The notes under the pieces: generated by a model | Database searches by the model: none | Seen by the model: the letters and a program-made list of their open reading frames with translations, nothing else | What the model was told of the DNA's origin: nothing | Origin: Nitrosomonadales bacterium | GTDB taxonomy: Bacteria; Pseudomonadota; Gammaproteobacteria; Burkholderiales; Gallionellaceae | NCBI GenBank assembly: GCA_016208015.1 | Contig: JACQYW010000005.1 | Span: 124,001-188,000, forward strand | Direction of reading: 5' to 3' | DNA length: 64,000 nucleotides | Shown: piece after piece, positions 28,901 through 35,821 of the stretch | How the letters are laid out: each line of letters begins with the position of its first letter | Numbering within the stretch: the first letter of the stretch is position 1 | Translations under genes and position numbers: made by a program

Positions 28901-29422
28901 TGCGGCGAAGGGCAGCAGGTCGCCGGCCTGCAGTTTCAGCCAGCCGTCTTTAACGGGGGCATAGAATTCGACCCGGTCCAGCGTGGGATAGGCGATCTCC
29001 AGCATCATCCTGTTCTGCACCGCTTCGGGATTGTCCGCGGTCACGCGCAGCCACCAGGCGGAAGAGGAGTAGCCGAAGTTGAGTGCGTTGTTCTTCAGGC
29101 TGCTGCCTTGAGCCACGGCTGGACGGAACGCGCCGTCATGCGCACCTTGCGCGATATCCGCGATGGTCAGCTTGCCCTCCCGGTCTTCCAGTATGTCCAC
29201 ATGATTCGCCAACATATAGGATGGTATTGCCGGATCGATCACCAATGGCGTTGCTTGAGCGGCCAGAGTGAACGACAGCATCCCCAGCCAGATGATGGCG
29301 CGGGAGGCGTAGGAATTGACGGCGGAAAGTGTGAGCTCGGTGAACATATGGGGGACAGACTTTACCAGATAATCCCAGCGATTCAGTTGTCCGGAAAGGG
29401 CGATCGGGCTCTTGGAAATCAT
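25901..29422 (-). CDS. 7TM-DISM sensor with PAS, GAF, GGDEF and EAL domains
   Basis: A 1173-aa membrane signalling protein. An N-terminal signal-like segment (about 40-57) precedes a periplasmic DISMED2-type domain (about 60-195) and seven transmembrane helices (about 225-425). Then come PAS (about 450-570, PDIVFYKDRSG), GAF (about 575-725), GGDEF (about 735-900, intact RIGGDEF near residue 822) and EAL (about 915-1165, KAEALIRW near 951, AIDDFGTGYS, KIDRSFVRD). Both catalytic signatures are intact, so it could make and break c-di-GMP. The start at 29422 follows AGGAAAG closely; an alternative ATG at 29347 would give a cleaner signal peptide. The ligand is unknown. Confidence 0.93.
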   Translation of the reverse strand: MISKSPIALSGQLNRWDYLVKSVPHMFTELTLSAVNSYASRAIIWLGMLSFTLAAQATPLVIDPAIPSYMLANHVDILEDREGKLTIADIAQGAHDGAFRPAVAQGSSLKNNALNFGYSSSAWWLRVTADNPEAVQNRMMLEIAYPTLDRVEFYAPVKDGWLKLQAGDLLPFAARPVVHRNLVFPLQLSGGTQQFYLRVQSLGSVTVPLQLWQADAFESYNQRSYVALALYFGMLLALMAYNLLLYLSLRERAYLVYVFFVTTLAIGLLSLSGMGNQFLWPDWTTWGNIALPFGFCMAGLFGTLFTRVFLDTAKTAPRHHKVLVALGWLFVVTGVAALSLPYQYSAAVVSLLGMVTPIVVISSGIIGLRRGHPGARYFLLAWTLLMIGVSTQGIRNVGWLPTNMFTLHAIQIGSALEMLLLSFALADRINVVRRERDLAQAKLIEAMGERLDVMMSVIPDIVFYKDRSGVFLGCNKAFEALSGHTENEIVGKTDFDLVPREKALYFREQDEAMLESGKPRRNEEWVPTADGRSILLEMVKTPLYGTQGEPIGLIGIGRDITERYRGIELERVRNRIFELLASGAEMSDILTQIIDYVEQSRSGLLCSILQLDETGKFLLPGAAPHLPEAYNQAVSNVPIGEGTGSCGTAVFRNERVIVEDIRTHPYWTPYPEILELAEQAGLISCWSEPIRSSKGEVLGTFAIYRRQTGAPEESDIDLIQQASHLASIAIERKRAEDLIWQQANYDAVTNLPNRRLFRDRLEQELLKTHRDGQSLALLFIDLDRFKEVNDTLGHDIGDLLLIEAAQRIRNCVREADTVARIGGDEFTVILPQLDDINRVEQVAEKIVDILAMPFALREEAAFVSASIGITLYPDDAEDAENLLKNADQAMYVAKNKGRNCFSYFTGQMQEHAQHRLHLIRDLRNALPGNQLHLYFQPIVDLRDGRIVKAEALIRWQHPERGLVSPMEFIPIAEEIGMINDIGNWVFREAAGWMKRWHGQRYSCAQVSVNKSPSQFFTESSHGVWLKHLREIGLPGECIVIEITEGVLLDKRADVTKKLLQFRDAGVQVAIDDFGTGYSALSYLKKFDIDYLKIDRSFVRDLATDPNDLALSEAIIVMAHKLGLKVVAEGVETAEQRDILSAAGCDYAQGYLYAKPMPAKEFDALLASGSPLKS

Positions 29423-29658
29423 CTTTCCTGGGAGCGGCGGAATGCCCCGATTCCCCTACTTTCAGGCCAAGTAATGCCGCCTATATGGGTATTGTCCTGG
29501 CATGGCCTATATATGTGTCTATATCTTTTGGCATATATGTCAGTAAGGGCTACATGGTTAGATTAGACGCAGTCGATCCTGGCGGAAACGCATTGTTCGG
29601 CATTCCCCATCGGCATGCCTGGCGTCACCGGTTAATCATTTGCAGAGGATGAGAAAAG

Positions 29659-29925
29659 ATGGCCATCAAGATCGTTGCTCCGAAAGCGCCTGTTGCGCCC
29701 GACGTCTCTTTGATTCTGGAACACTACCCCAAGGTCGGCGAGAAGATCGCAGTGATGTGGGGATCTCAAGAGCTGCACAAATACCTCGGCGATACCATCT
29801 TCGACGCACGCGGCGGACGCCAGGGTTTTCCGATGTCGGTCGTCTCGGCGTTGCTGCGGCTGTTCCAGTATCACAGCACGTTGATACCGGGATCTGAAGA
29901 CGATGCCTGGGATCACGTCCTGTAA
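29659..29925 (+). CDS. Small protein of unknown function
   Basis: 88 aa, starting MAIKIVAPKAPVAPDVSL at 29659 after GAGGATGAGAAAAG. It is soluble, with no signal peptide or membrane helix. Distinctive stretches are YPKVGEKIAVMWGSQELHKYL and GFPMSVVSALLRLFQYH, with an acidic end SEDDAWDHVL. Codon use is like the neighbours and the composition looks protein-like. I do not recognise a family. It stands between a c-di-GMP protein on one side and a convergent methyltransferase gene on the other. Confidence 0.7.
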   Translation: MAIKIVAPKAPVAPDVSLILEHYPKVGEKIAVMWGSQELHKYLGDTIFDARGGRQGFPMSVVSALLRLFQYHSTLIPGSEDDAWDHVL

Positions 29926-29971
29926 GGACCTCTGACTGTGCAAACGCACGACGGCACGGTTTTGTCGTGAC

Positions 29972-30604
29972 TTATTCTGTTTTTCTCAACACGATCGCGC
30001 GGAACCAGCCGTTTCCCAGCATCGGCACATCGCTCACCACTTCCAGTTCCGGTGCGGCACCCAGTACTTCCTCGAACACCACATCCATGCGCGTGGCGAA
30101 GCGGCGGGTGATGCCGTTGAACAGACGGCGGATGGGCGCGTACTGATCCGGTTGCAGGAACTTGTCGAACAGGATGATGGTGCCGCCGGGCTTGAGTACG
30201 CGCGCGGCTTCGGCCAGACAGCGTTGCGGTTCCGGCACCACCGCGACGATGAGATGCAGCACGACATGGTCGAACTGCACATCGGCAAAAGGCAGTGCCA
30301 TGCTGTCGCCCAGCACGAACTCGATGTCCAGTTTTTCACCGCGCGGCCTGGCGCGTGCCAGCATCGCCGGATTGAAATCGAGCGCAGTGTAACGATGCTG
30401 TGCGGGCAGCAAGGGCAGGTCCAGCCCGGTCCCCGCACCGCTCACCAGGATGCGTCTGCTCCCGGAAGTCGGCAGGGCGCCAAGCGATCGTGTGCGCGCA
30501 TCGCGCATCGGACGTTCGATGACGGCATCGTAGAGCGGCGCGATGAGGCTGTAGCTCATGCGCAGCAGGGGGTTCTGGCGATAGGGTTGGTCGCGCATGT
30601 TCAC
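29972..30604 (-). CDS. Class I SAM-dependent methyltransferase
   Basis: 210 aa. The SAM-binding motif I reads ILVSGAGTGLDLPLL, motif II YTALDFNPAMLARA, motif III LGDSMALPFADVQFDHVVLHL, and a post-motif LAEAARVLKPGGTIILFDKF follows. This is the UbiE/PmtA-like class, acting on a small molecule or lipid; phosphatidylethanolamine N-methylation is one possibility that cannot be shown here. The GTG at 30604 overlaps the oxyR stop; an ATG two codons later is equally possible. Probably co-transcribed with oxyR. Confidence 0.85.
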   Translation of the reverse strand: MNMRDQPYRQNPLLRMSYSLIAPLYDAVIERPMRDARTRSLGALPTSGSRRILVSGAGTGLDLPLLPAQHRYTALDFNPAMLARARPRGEKLDIEFVLGDSMALPFADVQFDHVVLHLIVAVVPEPQRCLAEAARVLKPGGTIILFDKFLQPDQYAPIRRLFNGITRRFATRMDVVFEEVLGAAPELEVVSDVPMLGNGWFRAIVLRKTE

Positions 30605-31503
30605 TCCAGGTGAAGGATGCCCGTTATTTTAGCCTGTGCCACCGCTTGGGCCAGTGCTTCGATGGCCTGCACGCGCGCAAAGCTCTTGCGCCAGGCCAGC
30701 GCGATGCGCCGCGACGGCACCGGTTTGGCGAACGGGATCACATTCAGCAGCTTGCTGCGGTAGCGTGCGCTGTTGGCCGATGCGGGCAGCACCGTGATGC
30801 CGAGACCGGAAGCCACCATGTTGCGGATGGTCTCCAGCGAAGTGCCGTGCTGCACGCTGGCGTTCTTGCGGCTGCCGGGGCAGGCTTCGTCCACCTGGTT
30901 GCTGTAGCAATGCCCGGAATCCAGCAGCAGCACCTTCTCTGCGGCAAGCTCGGTCGATTTGATGCTGCGCCGCTCCGCCCAGCGATGCTCGCTGCTCACC
31001 ACCACCTCGAACGGTTCGTCATATAAAGGATGGGTCAGGATGCCCGCATCGCCGAAGGGCAGCGCGATGACGATCACATCCAGCTTGCCGTTGCGCAGCA
31101 GGGTGTCGAGGTTGGCGGTGATGTTCTCCTCCACCTCCAGCGCCATCTGCGGCGCGACCTTTTTCAGCGCGGGAATGAGATCGGGCAGCAGATAGGGTCC
31201 GACGCTGTGGATGATGCCGATGCGCAGCGGCGTGCTGAGCTGGTTCCTGCCCTGCGCGGCGATCTCGCGGATGCGCTCCGCTTCTTCCAGCACGCGCTGC
31301 GCCTGCTCCACGATGGCCGTGCCCACCGGCGTGAGCGTGACATCGTTCTTGCCGCGCTCGAATATCTTGAGCCCGAGCTCTTCTTCCAGCTTCTGGATCG
31401 CCAGCGACAGCGCGGGCTGGCTGATGAAAGCCTTCTCCGCCGCGCGGCGGAAGTTGCGTTCCTGCGCCACGGCGACGATGAAGCGCAGTTCGTTGAGGGT
31501 CAT
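30601..31503 (-). CDS. oxyR: Hydrogen peroxide-sensing LysR regulator OxyR
   Basis: A LysR-type activator of 300 aa. The N-terminal helix-turn-helix is MTLNELRFIVAVAQERNFRRAAEKAFISQPALSLAIQ. The redox pair is Cys199 and Cys208 in GHCYSNQVDEAC, the same positions and spacing as the E. coli OxyR disulfide, which separates this from CysB-like relatives. The start at 31503 has a strong AGGAGG 6 bases upstream; a frame to 31527 is less likely. It is divergent from rubrerythrin, rubredoxin, reductase and dps, which are plausible targets. Confidence 0.93.
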   Translation of the reverse strand: MTLNELRFIVAVAQERNFRRAAEKAFISQPALSLAIQKLEEELGLKIFERGKNDVTLTPVGTAIVEQAQRVLEEAERIREIAAQGRNQLSTPLRIGIIHSVGPYLLPDLIPALKKVAPQMALEVEENITANLDTLLRNGKLDVIVIALPFGDAGILTHPLYDEPFEVVVSSEHRWAERRSIKSTELAAEKVLLLDSGHCYSNQVDEACPGSRKNASVQHGTSLETIRNMVASGLGITVLPASANSARYRSKLLNVIPFAKPVPSRRIALAWRKSFARVQAIEALAQAVAQAKITGILHLE

Positions 31504-31515
31504 GGGGGCCTCCTG

Positions 31516-31538
31516 AGTGATTTGCATAATAAATCACT
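31516..31538. promoter_or_regulatory. Palindrome in the oxyR-rubrerythrin divergent promoter
   Basis: AGTGATTT-GCATAAT-AAATCACT is a perfect 8-bp inverted repeat, 13 bp upstream of the oxyR ATG, just beyond its ribosome-binding site. A LysR-type dyad at this place would fit autoregulation. For the rubrerythrin side, TTGGAT and TACATT spaced 18 bp (31556-31595) are a weak promoter candidate. Confidence 0.45.
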
Positions 31539-31632
31539 CCGGTTGAAACAATCAATTGGATTGATAGGTGGCAGAAGCCTACATTGCGTCCGTGGGCAAC
31601 GCGCCACCGATCAACCAACCAAGGAGAGCACC

Positions 31633-32106
31633 ATGCAAAGACCCGATATCAAGACACATGCCAATCTGGAAGCAGCCCTGGCGGGCGAATCGATGGCGCA
31701 TACCAAATACCGCTATTTCGCCGCCATCGCCCGCGCCGAAGGCCACGAGGAAGTGGCACGCGTGTTCGAAGAGACCGCCGCACAGGAAGTGATGCACGCG
31801 CTGGGCCACCTCGACCTGTTGTATCCGAAGTCGGAAATGACCACCGAGCGCTGCCTGCAGATGGCCATCGAGGGCGAGACCTATGAGTACACCGAGATGT
31901 ACCCCGGCTTCCTCAAGACCGCGCAGCAGGAGGGCCATGATGCCGCCTCAAGCGAGATCAAGCAGCAGATCGCCGAATCGAAGGAGCACGCCGAGATGTT
32001 CAAGGCCACGCTGGAAAAAGCGGCCAAGCGCTTCGCGGCACTGGCCAAGGTGGAAGAGCGCCATGCCAACCAGTACCGCGCCCAATTGGCGAAGGTCACG
32101 GCTTGA
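31633..32106 (+). CDS. Rubrerythrin without rubredoxin domain
   Basis: A non-haem di-iron peroxide-scavenging protein of 157 aa. The four-helix ferritin-like domain carries the ligands in NLEAALAGESMAHTKYR, FEETAAQEVMHALGH, EGETYEYTEMYP and ESKEHAEMF. The usual C-terminal Cys4 rubredoxin domain is missing. A free-standing rubredoxin follows 27 bp downstream and a rubredoxin reductase after that, giving a split electron chain. The ATG at 31633 has AAGGAGAG upstream. The divergent oxyR suggests peroxide control. Confidence 0.92.
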   Translation: MQRPDIKTHANLEAALAGESMAHTKYRYFAAIARAEGHEEVARVFEETAAQEVMHALGHLDLLYPKSEMTTERCLQMAIEGETYEYTEMYPGFLKTAQQEGHDAASSEIKQQIAESKEHAEMFKATLEKAAKRFAALAKVEERHANQYRAQLAKVTA

Positions 32107-32133
32107 AATCAACGAACGAATAAGGAGAACGAC

Positions 32134-32298
32134 ATGAAAGTATGGCAATGCGTGGTATGCGGATTCATCTATGACGAGACCAAGGGAATGCCGGAAGAAG
32201 GCATCAAGCCCGGCACCAAGTGGGCGGACATTCCGGGGAACTGGGCTTGTCCGGATTGCGGAGTCGCAAAAGCAGACTTTGAAATGATCGAAGTCTGA
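32134..32298 (+). CDS. Rubredoxin
   Basis: A 54-aa iron electron carrier starting [15 protein letters not shown] at 32134, with TAAGGAGAA upstream, and ending at TGA 32296-32298. The two iron-binding pairs are CVVCG and [24 protein letters not shown] is the canonical second half. It sits between rubrerythrin and rubredoxin reductase and probably carries electrons from the reductase to rubrerythrin. Confidence 0.97.
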   Translation: MKVWQCVVCGFIYDETKGMPEEGIKPGTKWADIPGNWACPDCGVAKADFEMIEV

Positions 32299-32318
32299 CA
32301 ACGTGCAAAGCAGGGAGC

Positions 32319-33482
32319 ATGGACATGGATAACAAAGGAATCGTCGTACTCGGTAGCGGCCTGGCGGGTTATTCCGTCGTCCGCGAACTGCGCAAGCTGG
32401 ATCGCGACATCCCGGTCACGCTGGTCACGCGCGACAGCGGCGATTACTACTCCAAGCCCATGATCTCCAATGCGCTGGCACAGGGCAAGGATGCCGCCGG
32501 GCTGGTGCTGACGCGGGCGGCGGAGATGGCCGCGCAACTTGGCATCCAACTGCTGGTGGAGACCGAGGTCCATGCCATCGACCGGGCGAACAAAAAGCTC
32601 GACACCACCTCCGGCGAACTGGAGTACGACAGGCTGGTGATCGCGCTGGGCGCCGACCCCATCCGCATCCCGGTGCAGGGCGATGCCGCCGATGCGGTGC
32701 TGTCGGTGAATGACATCGCCGACTACGCGCGCTTCCGTGGTCTGCTCGGCAGCAAGGCCAGCATTGCCATCATGGGCGGCGGACTCATCGGTTGCGAGTT
32801 CGCCAACGACCTGGCGGCGGCAGGCCATGCCGTCAGCGTCATCGACCCCGGCCCCTGGCCTATCGCCAGCCTGATGCCGGAGCAGGCTGGCAGGGAACTG
32901 CTCGCGCCGCTGGCCGCGCTCGGCGTCGATTGGCGCTTCGGTACTTCGGTCAGTCGTGTGGATCGCGCCGCATCCGGCTATCTGCTCACGCTGGCCGATG
33001 GAGCGAAGTTGCAAGCCGACCTCGTGCTCTCCGCCGTCGGCCTGCGTCCGCGCATCGCGCTGGCACAGCAGGCAGGGCTGGCGGTGAACCGCGGCATCGT
33101 GGTGGATGCGCACCTGCGCAGCAGCGATGCGGCCATCTTCGCGCTGGGCGATTGCGCCGAGATCGGCGGCAAAGTGCAACCCTTCGTGCTGCCCATCATG
33201 CACGCGGCGCGCGCACTGGCGAAGACACTGGCGGGCGAAGAGACGCCGGTTTTGTTTCCGGCCATGCCGGTGGTGGTGAAGACGCCCGCGCATCCTGTCG
33301 CGGTGCTGCCGGTGGCGCGCGATGCGGTCGGCACCTGGCAACTGCGCGCCAACAGCGATGGCGTGAAGATGGAGTTCATCGATGCGGAGCAGCGCATGTG
33401 TGGCTTCGTGCTCACCGGGCGCTACGCTGCGGAACGCAACGAGATGAGCAAACAGGTGGGGCAGCGCGCGCTGCCGCTGTGA
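32319..33482 (+). CDS. Rubredoxin-NAD(+) reductase
   Basis: An FAD flavoprotein of 387 aa in the NADH-dependent pyridine nucleotide-disulfide reductase class. The FAD fold starts GIVVLGSGLAGYSVVRELRKL, the NAD fold has IAIMGGGLIGCEFAND, and FALGDCAEIGG is the second FAD site. The C-terminal domain is shorter than in glutathione reductase, with no redox Cys pair. Its placement after rubredoxin supports rubredoxin as electron acceptor. Confidence 0.9.
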   Translation: MDMDNKGIVVLGSGLAGYSVVRELRKLDRDIPVTLVTRDSGDYYSKPMISNALAQGKDAAGLVLTRAAEMAAQLGIQLLVETEVHAIDRANKKLDTTSGELEYDRLVIALGADPIRIPVQGDAADAVLSVNDIADYARFRGLLGSKASIAIMGGGLIGCEFANDLAAAGHAVSVIDPGPWPIASLMPEQAGRELLAPLAALGVDWRFGTSVSRVDRAASGYLLTLADGAKLQADLVLSAVGLRPRIALAQQAGLAVNRGIVVDAHLRSSDAAIFALGDCAEIGGKVQPFVLPIMHAARALAKTLAGEETPVLFPAMPVVVKTPAHPVAVLPVARDAVGTWQLRANSDGVKMEFIDAEQRMCGFVLTGRYAAERNEMSKQVGQRALPL

Positions 33483-33567
33483 ACGGCAAGGGTGATACCA
33501 TCACGGCTGCGGAAAGACAGTCGCATGACGGCATCACCTGTTTCAACAACTGAAAAGGAGAACGATC

Positions 33568-34050
33568 ATGACCAAATCCACACCCATCAACATCGGCATC
33601 AACGAGAAAGACCGCAAAAAGATCGCCGAAGGTCTGGGCCGCATGCTGGCCGATACCTACACCCTCTACCTCAAGACCCACAACTTCCACTGGAACGTCA
33701 CCGGTCCCATGTTCCAGACGCTGCACATCATGTTCATGACGCAGTACACCGAGACCTGGAATGCCGTGGACCTCGTCGCCGAACGCATCCGAGCGCTGGG
33801 CTATCCCGCACCGGGCAGCTACAAGGAATTCGCCTCGCTCACCAGCATCAAGGACAGCAGCGGCAGCGTGAGCGCGAAAGAGATGATCAAGCAGCTCGTC
33901 ATTGGGCAGGAGACCGTGGTGCGCACTGCGCGGGAAGTGTTGCCGATTGCTGAGAAGGCGGGGGACCAGCCGACGGTTGATCTCTTGTCGGCGCGGATGG
34001 AGGTGCATGAAAAAAATGCATGGATGCTACGCAGCCTATTGGAAGAGTAG
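33568..34050 (+). CDS. dps: Dps-family ferritin-like DNA-protection protein
   Basis: A 160-aa iron-storing and DNA-protecting protein. The intersubunit ferroxidase residues are in KTHNFHWNVTGPMFQTLHIMFMTQYTETWNAVDLVAERIRALG, which is the Dps signature. AAGGAGAA precedes the ATG. It closes the oxyR-facing oxidative-stress block. The last twelve codons (KNAWMLRSLLEE) are rich in codons rare for this genome, such as CTA and TTG. The same peptide is encoded again with different codons at 34128-34166 (see the repeat entry). Confidence 0.95.
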   Translation: MTKSTPINIGINEKDRKKIAEGLGRMLADTYTLYLKTHNFHWNVTGPMFQTLHIMFMTQYTETWNAVDLVAERIRALGYPAPGSYKEFASLTSIKDSSGSVSAKEMIKQLVIGQETVVRTAREVLPIAEKAGDQPTVDLLSARMEVHEKNAWMLRSLLEE

Positions 34051-34245
34051 CCGTAATGAAGATTATTACCGCTCCCATGCATTTTTTCGGTGAGGCTCAT
34101 GCGCGAAGCGCGTGATGCCGGTGCCAAAAGAACGCATGGATGCTCAGGAGTCTGCTCGAAGAATAAGCGGAAGAATACGTTTCGCTGCTCAGGCGTTCTT
34201 TCGGTGGGGACTCATGCGGCGAAGTTTGTCGCGTGATTCTGATGC
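34011..34245 (+). repeat. Duplicated, recoded dps tail with inverted copies and hairpins
   Basis: Two diverged units lie in tandem. Unit 1: the true dps end, then CCATGCATTTTTT (34075-34087), the exact inverse of AAAAAATGCATGG (34011-34023), then a hairpin with GCGC-GAA-GCGC (34094-34119). Unit 2: the peptide KNAWMLRSLLEE and a stop at 34128-34166. GCGTTCTTT (34193-34201) follows, the inverse of its own AAAGAACGC (34127-34135), and then a related hairpin (34206-34245). The twelve residues are identical but most codons differ. In each unit the inverted copy matches its own tail, so the pairing is preserved. A similar arrangement follows nrdA. Confidence 0.75.
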
Positions 34246-34267
34246 TAGAAATAGTGAAAGGAAAATT

Positions 34268-34678
34268 GTGGACGATAAGTTGATTGCAGTTCTGGTAGGG
34301 GTAGTTGCTGGAGCAGCTGGTTACTGGTTTACGACATTCTGGATGAAGCCAATACTTCAATATAGAGAATTGAAAAGCAAGATTCTTGCTGATCTGATTT
34401 TCTATGCGCAGGTGACTAATGCGGATGGACTAAACGAGCAGATGCAAAAACTATACGAACGAAGGGTGGAATCAAATCGGCGTCATTCAGCGGATCTTTC
34501 AGCTTGTATTCTTGAGCTCCCCAATTGGTATAAGCGTTGGCTTCGAATTCGCGGTTATGCACCTGAGAGAGCGGCAACGCATCTAATTGGATTTTCAAAT
34601 ACCAACGAGCACCCAGAAGCAAATCGCCGGATTGAGGGCATTAAATCTGCTTTGGGAATAAAAAGCGAAATGATTTAG
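34268..34678 (+). CDS. Membrane-anchored hypothetical protein
   Basis: 136 aa from a GTG at 34268 (MDDKLIAVLVGVVAGAAGYW-type start) preceded by AAAGGAAA. The frame is open back to 34112 but would run through the dps tail repeat, so the inner start is preferred. One transmembrane helix occupies residues about 6-24; the rest is cytoplasmic, basic and helical, with LADLIFYAQVTNADGLNEQMQKLYERR. The gene is visibly AT-richer than its neighbours, suggesting a foreign origin. No family recognised. Confidence 0.6.
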   Translation: MDDKLIAVLVGVVAGAAGYWFTTFWMKPILQYRELKSKILADLIFYAQVTNADGLNEQMQKLYERRVESNRRHSADLSACILELPNWYKRWLRIRGYAPERAATHLIGFSNTNEHPEANRRIEGIKSALGIKSEMI

Positions 34679-34681
34679 TAA

Positions 34682-34755
34682 GCGTAGGATGGGTGGCGCA
34701 ACGCGATACCCATCGTTTTTCATGTTGGGTATCGCTACGCTCCACCCAACCTACC
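34682..34755. repeat. Inverted repeat of the TAGGATGGGTGG type
   Basis: GTAGGATGGGTGGCGCAACGCGATACCCA and TGGGTATCGCTACGCTCCACCCAACCTAC are inverted arms around CGTTTTTCATG. The element fills the gap between the hypothetical gene and the convergent ubiA stop, so it may also end transcription. Confidence 0.65.
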
Positions 34756-35619
34756 TTACCTCACCCAATAGTCCGCAACTACCCCCGCAAACACCGCCAC
34801 CCCAAACCAGTTGTTATGCAAAAAAGCCGCGAAGCATTTTTCGCGGCTTCTGTCTTTGATGAGCCGGTAGTGGTACAGCGCGATGCCTTCTGCGACGATC
34901 AGGCCGACGAAGTAAACGATTCCCAATCCCGCCATCAGTCCCGCCACCGCCAGCAATAGCAGGGTGACGGTGTAGCACGCCATCACCGCCATCACGTCGT
35001 ACTTGCCGAAGAACAGCGCCGAGGAGTGGATGCCGAGGTGGATGTCGTCGTCGCGGTCCACCATCGCGTATTCGGTGTCGTAGGCGACGGCCCAGAACAC
35101 GTTGGCGAGCAGCAGCACCCAGGCCACTGCGGGGACCGTGCCTTGCACGGCGGCGAAGGCCATGGGGATGCCGAAGCCGAAGGCGATGCCGAGGTAGGCT
35201 TGCGGGATGGCGAAGAAGCGCTTGGTGAAGGGGTAGCTCGCGGCGAGGAAGGCGGCGGGAAAGGCCATCAGCCAGGTGAGCGGGTTGAGCGGCAGGATAA
35301 GCGCGAAGGAGACCAGCGCCAGCACGATGGCGACCCACAGTGCTTCACGCTCGCTGATCTTGCCGGAGGTTAAAGGGCGATCTTGTGTGCGCTTCACATG
35401 CTTGTCGATGTGGCGGTCGGCGTAGTCGTTCACCGCGCAACCGGAGGAGCGCATCAGCACGGTGCCGAGGGTGAAGATGAACAGGATGAGCCAGGAAGGA
35501 TGTCCCTCGCTCGCGATCCACACGGCCCACAGCGTCGGCCACAGTAGCAGCAGGATGCCGATGGGGCGGTGCAGGCGGGTGAGCTGGATATATAAAGAGA
35601 GGCGTTCGGAAATATTCAT
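34756..35619 (-). CDS. ubiA: 4-hydroxybenzoate polyprenyltransferase
   Basis: A membrane prenyltransferase that attaches the polyprenyl tail to 4-hydroxybenzoate in ubiquinone synthesis. It is 287 aa with about eight transmembrane helices. The two Asp-rich motifs are [20 protein letters not shown] and [22 protein letters not shown]. The prenyl donor is presumably the octaprenyl diphosphate made by ispB (48120). No ubiC is visible nearby. Confidence 0.96.
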   Translation of the reverse strand: MNISERLSLYIQLTRLHRPIGILLLLWPTLWAVWIASEGHPSWLILFIFTLGTVLMRSSGCAVNDYADRHIDKHVKRTQDRPLTSGKISEREALWVAIVLALVSFALILPLNPLTWLMAFPAAFLAASYPFTKRFFAIPQAYLGIAFGFGIPMAFAAVQGTVPAVAWVLLLANVFWAVAYDTEYAMVDRDDDIHLGIHSSALFFGKYDVMAVMACYTVTLLLLAVAGLMAGLGIVYFVGLIVAEGIALYHYRLIKDRSREKCFAAFLHNNWFGVAVFAGVVADYWVR

Positions 35620-35676
35620 GGGGTGGATTTTACGCTATTGAGGCGGGGCGAATAAAACATGAAGCTGTTTGTGTGA

Positions 35677-35791
35677 CCCTTCGACAAGCTCAGGACCAAA
35701 GGCATTATCGAAACATGTGCGGCTTCATTCACTGCGAAGTGATTGTTCGGAGCGCCGTTCGTTCCTTCGACAGGCTCAGGACGAACGGGGT
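35677..35791. repeat. Two copies of the TTCGACAGGCTCAGGACGAACG repeat
   Basis: CCCTTCGACAAGCTCAGGACC (35677-35697) and GTTCGTTCCTTCGACAGGCTCAGGACGAACGGG (35758-35791) share a core of TTCGACA-GCTCAGGAC. The second copy is bounded by inverted CGTTCG/CGAACG. Between them lies TCACT-GCGA-AGTGA. The same family occurs inverted at 603-660. The block separates ubiA from recG. Confidence 0.65.
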
Positions 35792-35821
35792 TATATCGCG
35801 CAGTACGAACGGAATATATAT

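Noticed and set aside
34128..34166. Diversity-generating retroelement variable repeat at the dps end
   Set aside because: Differences between the two tails are synonymous and not adenine-directed, and no reverse transcriptase or template repeat is visible.
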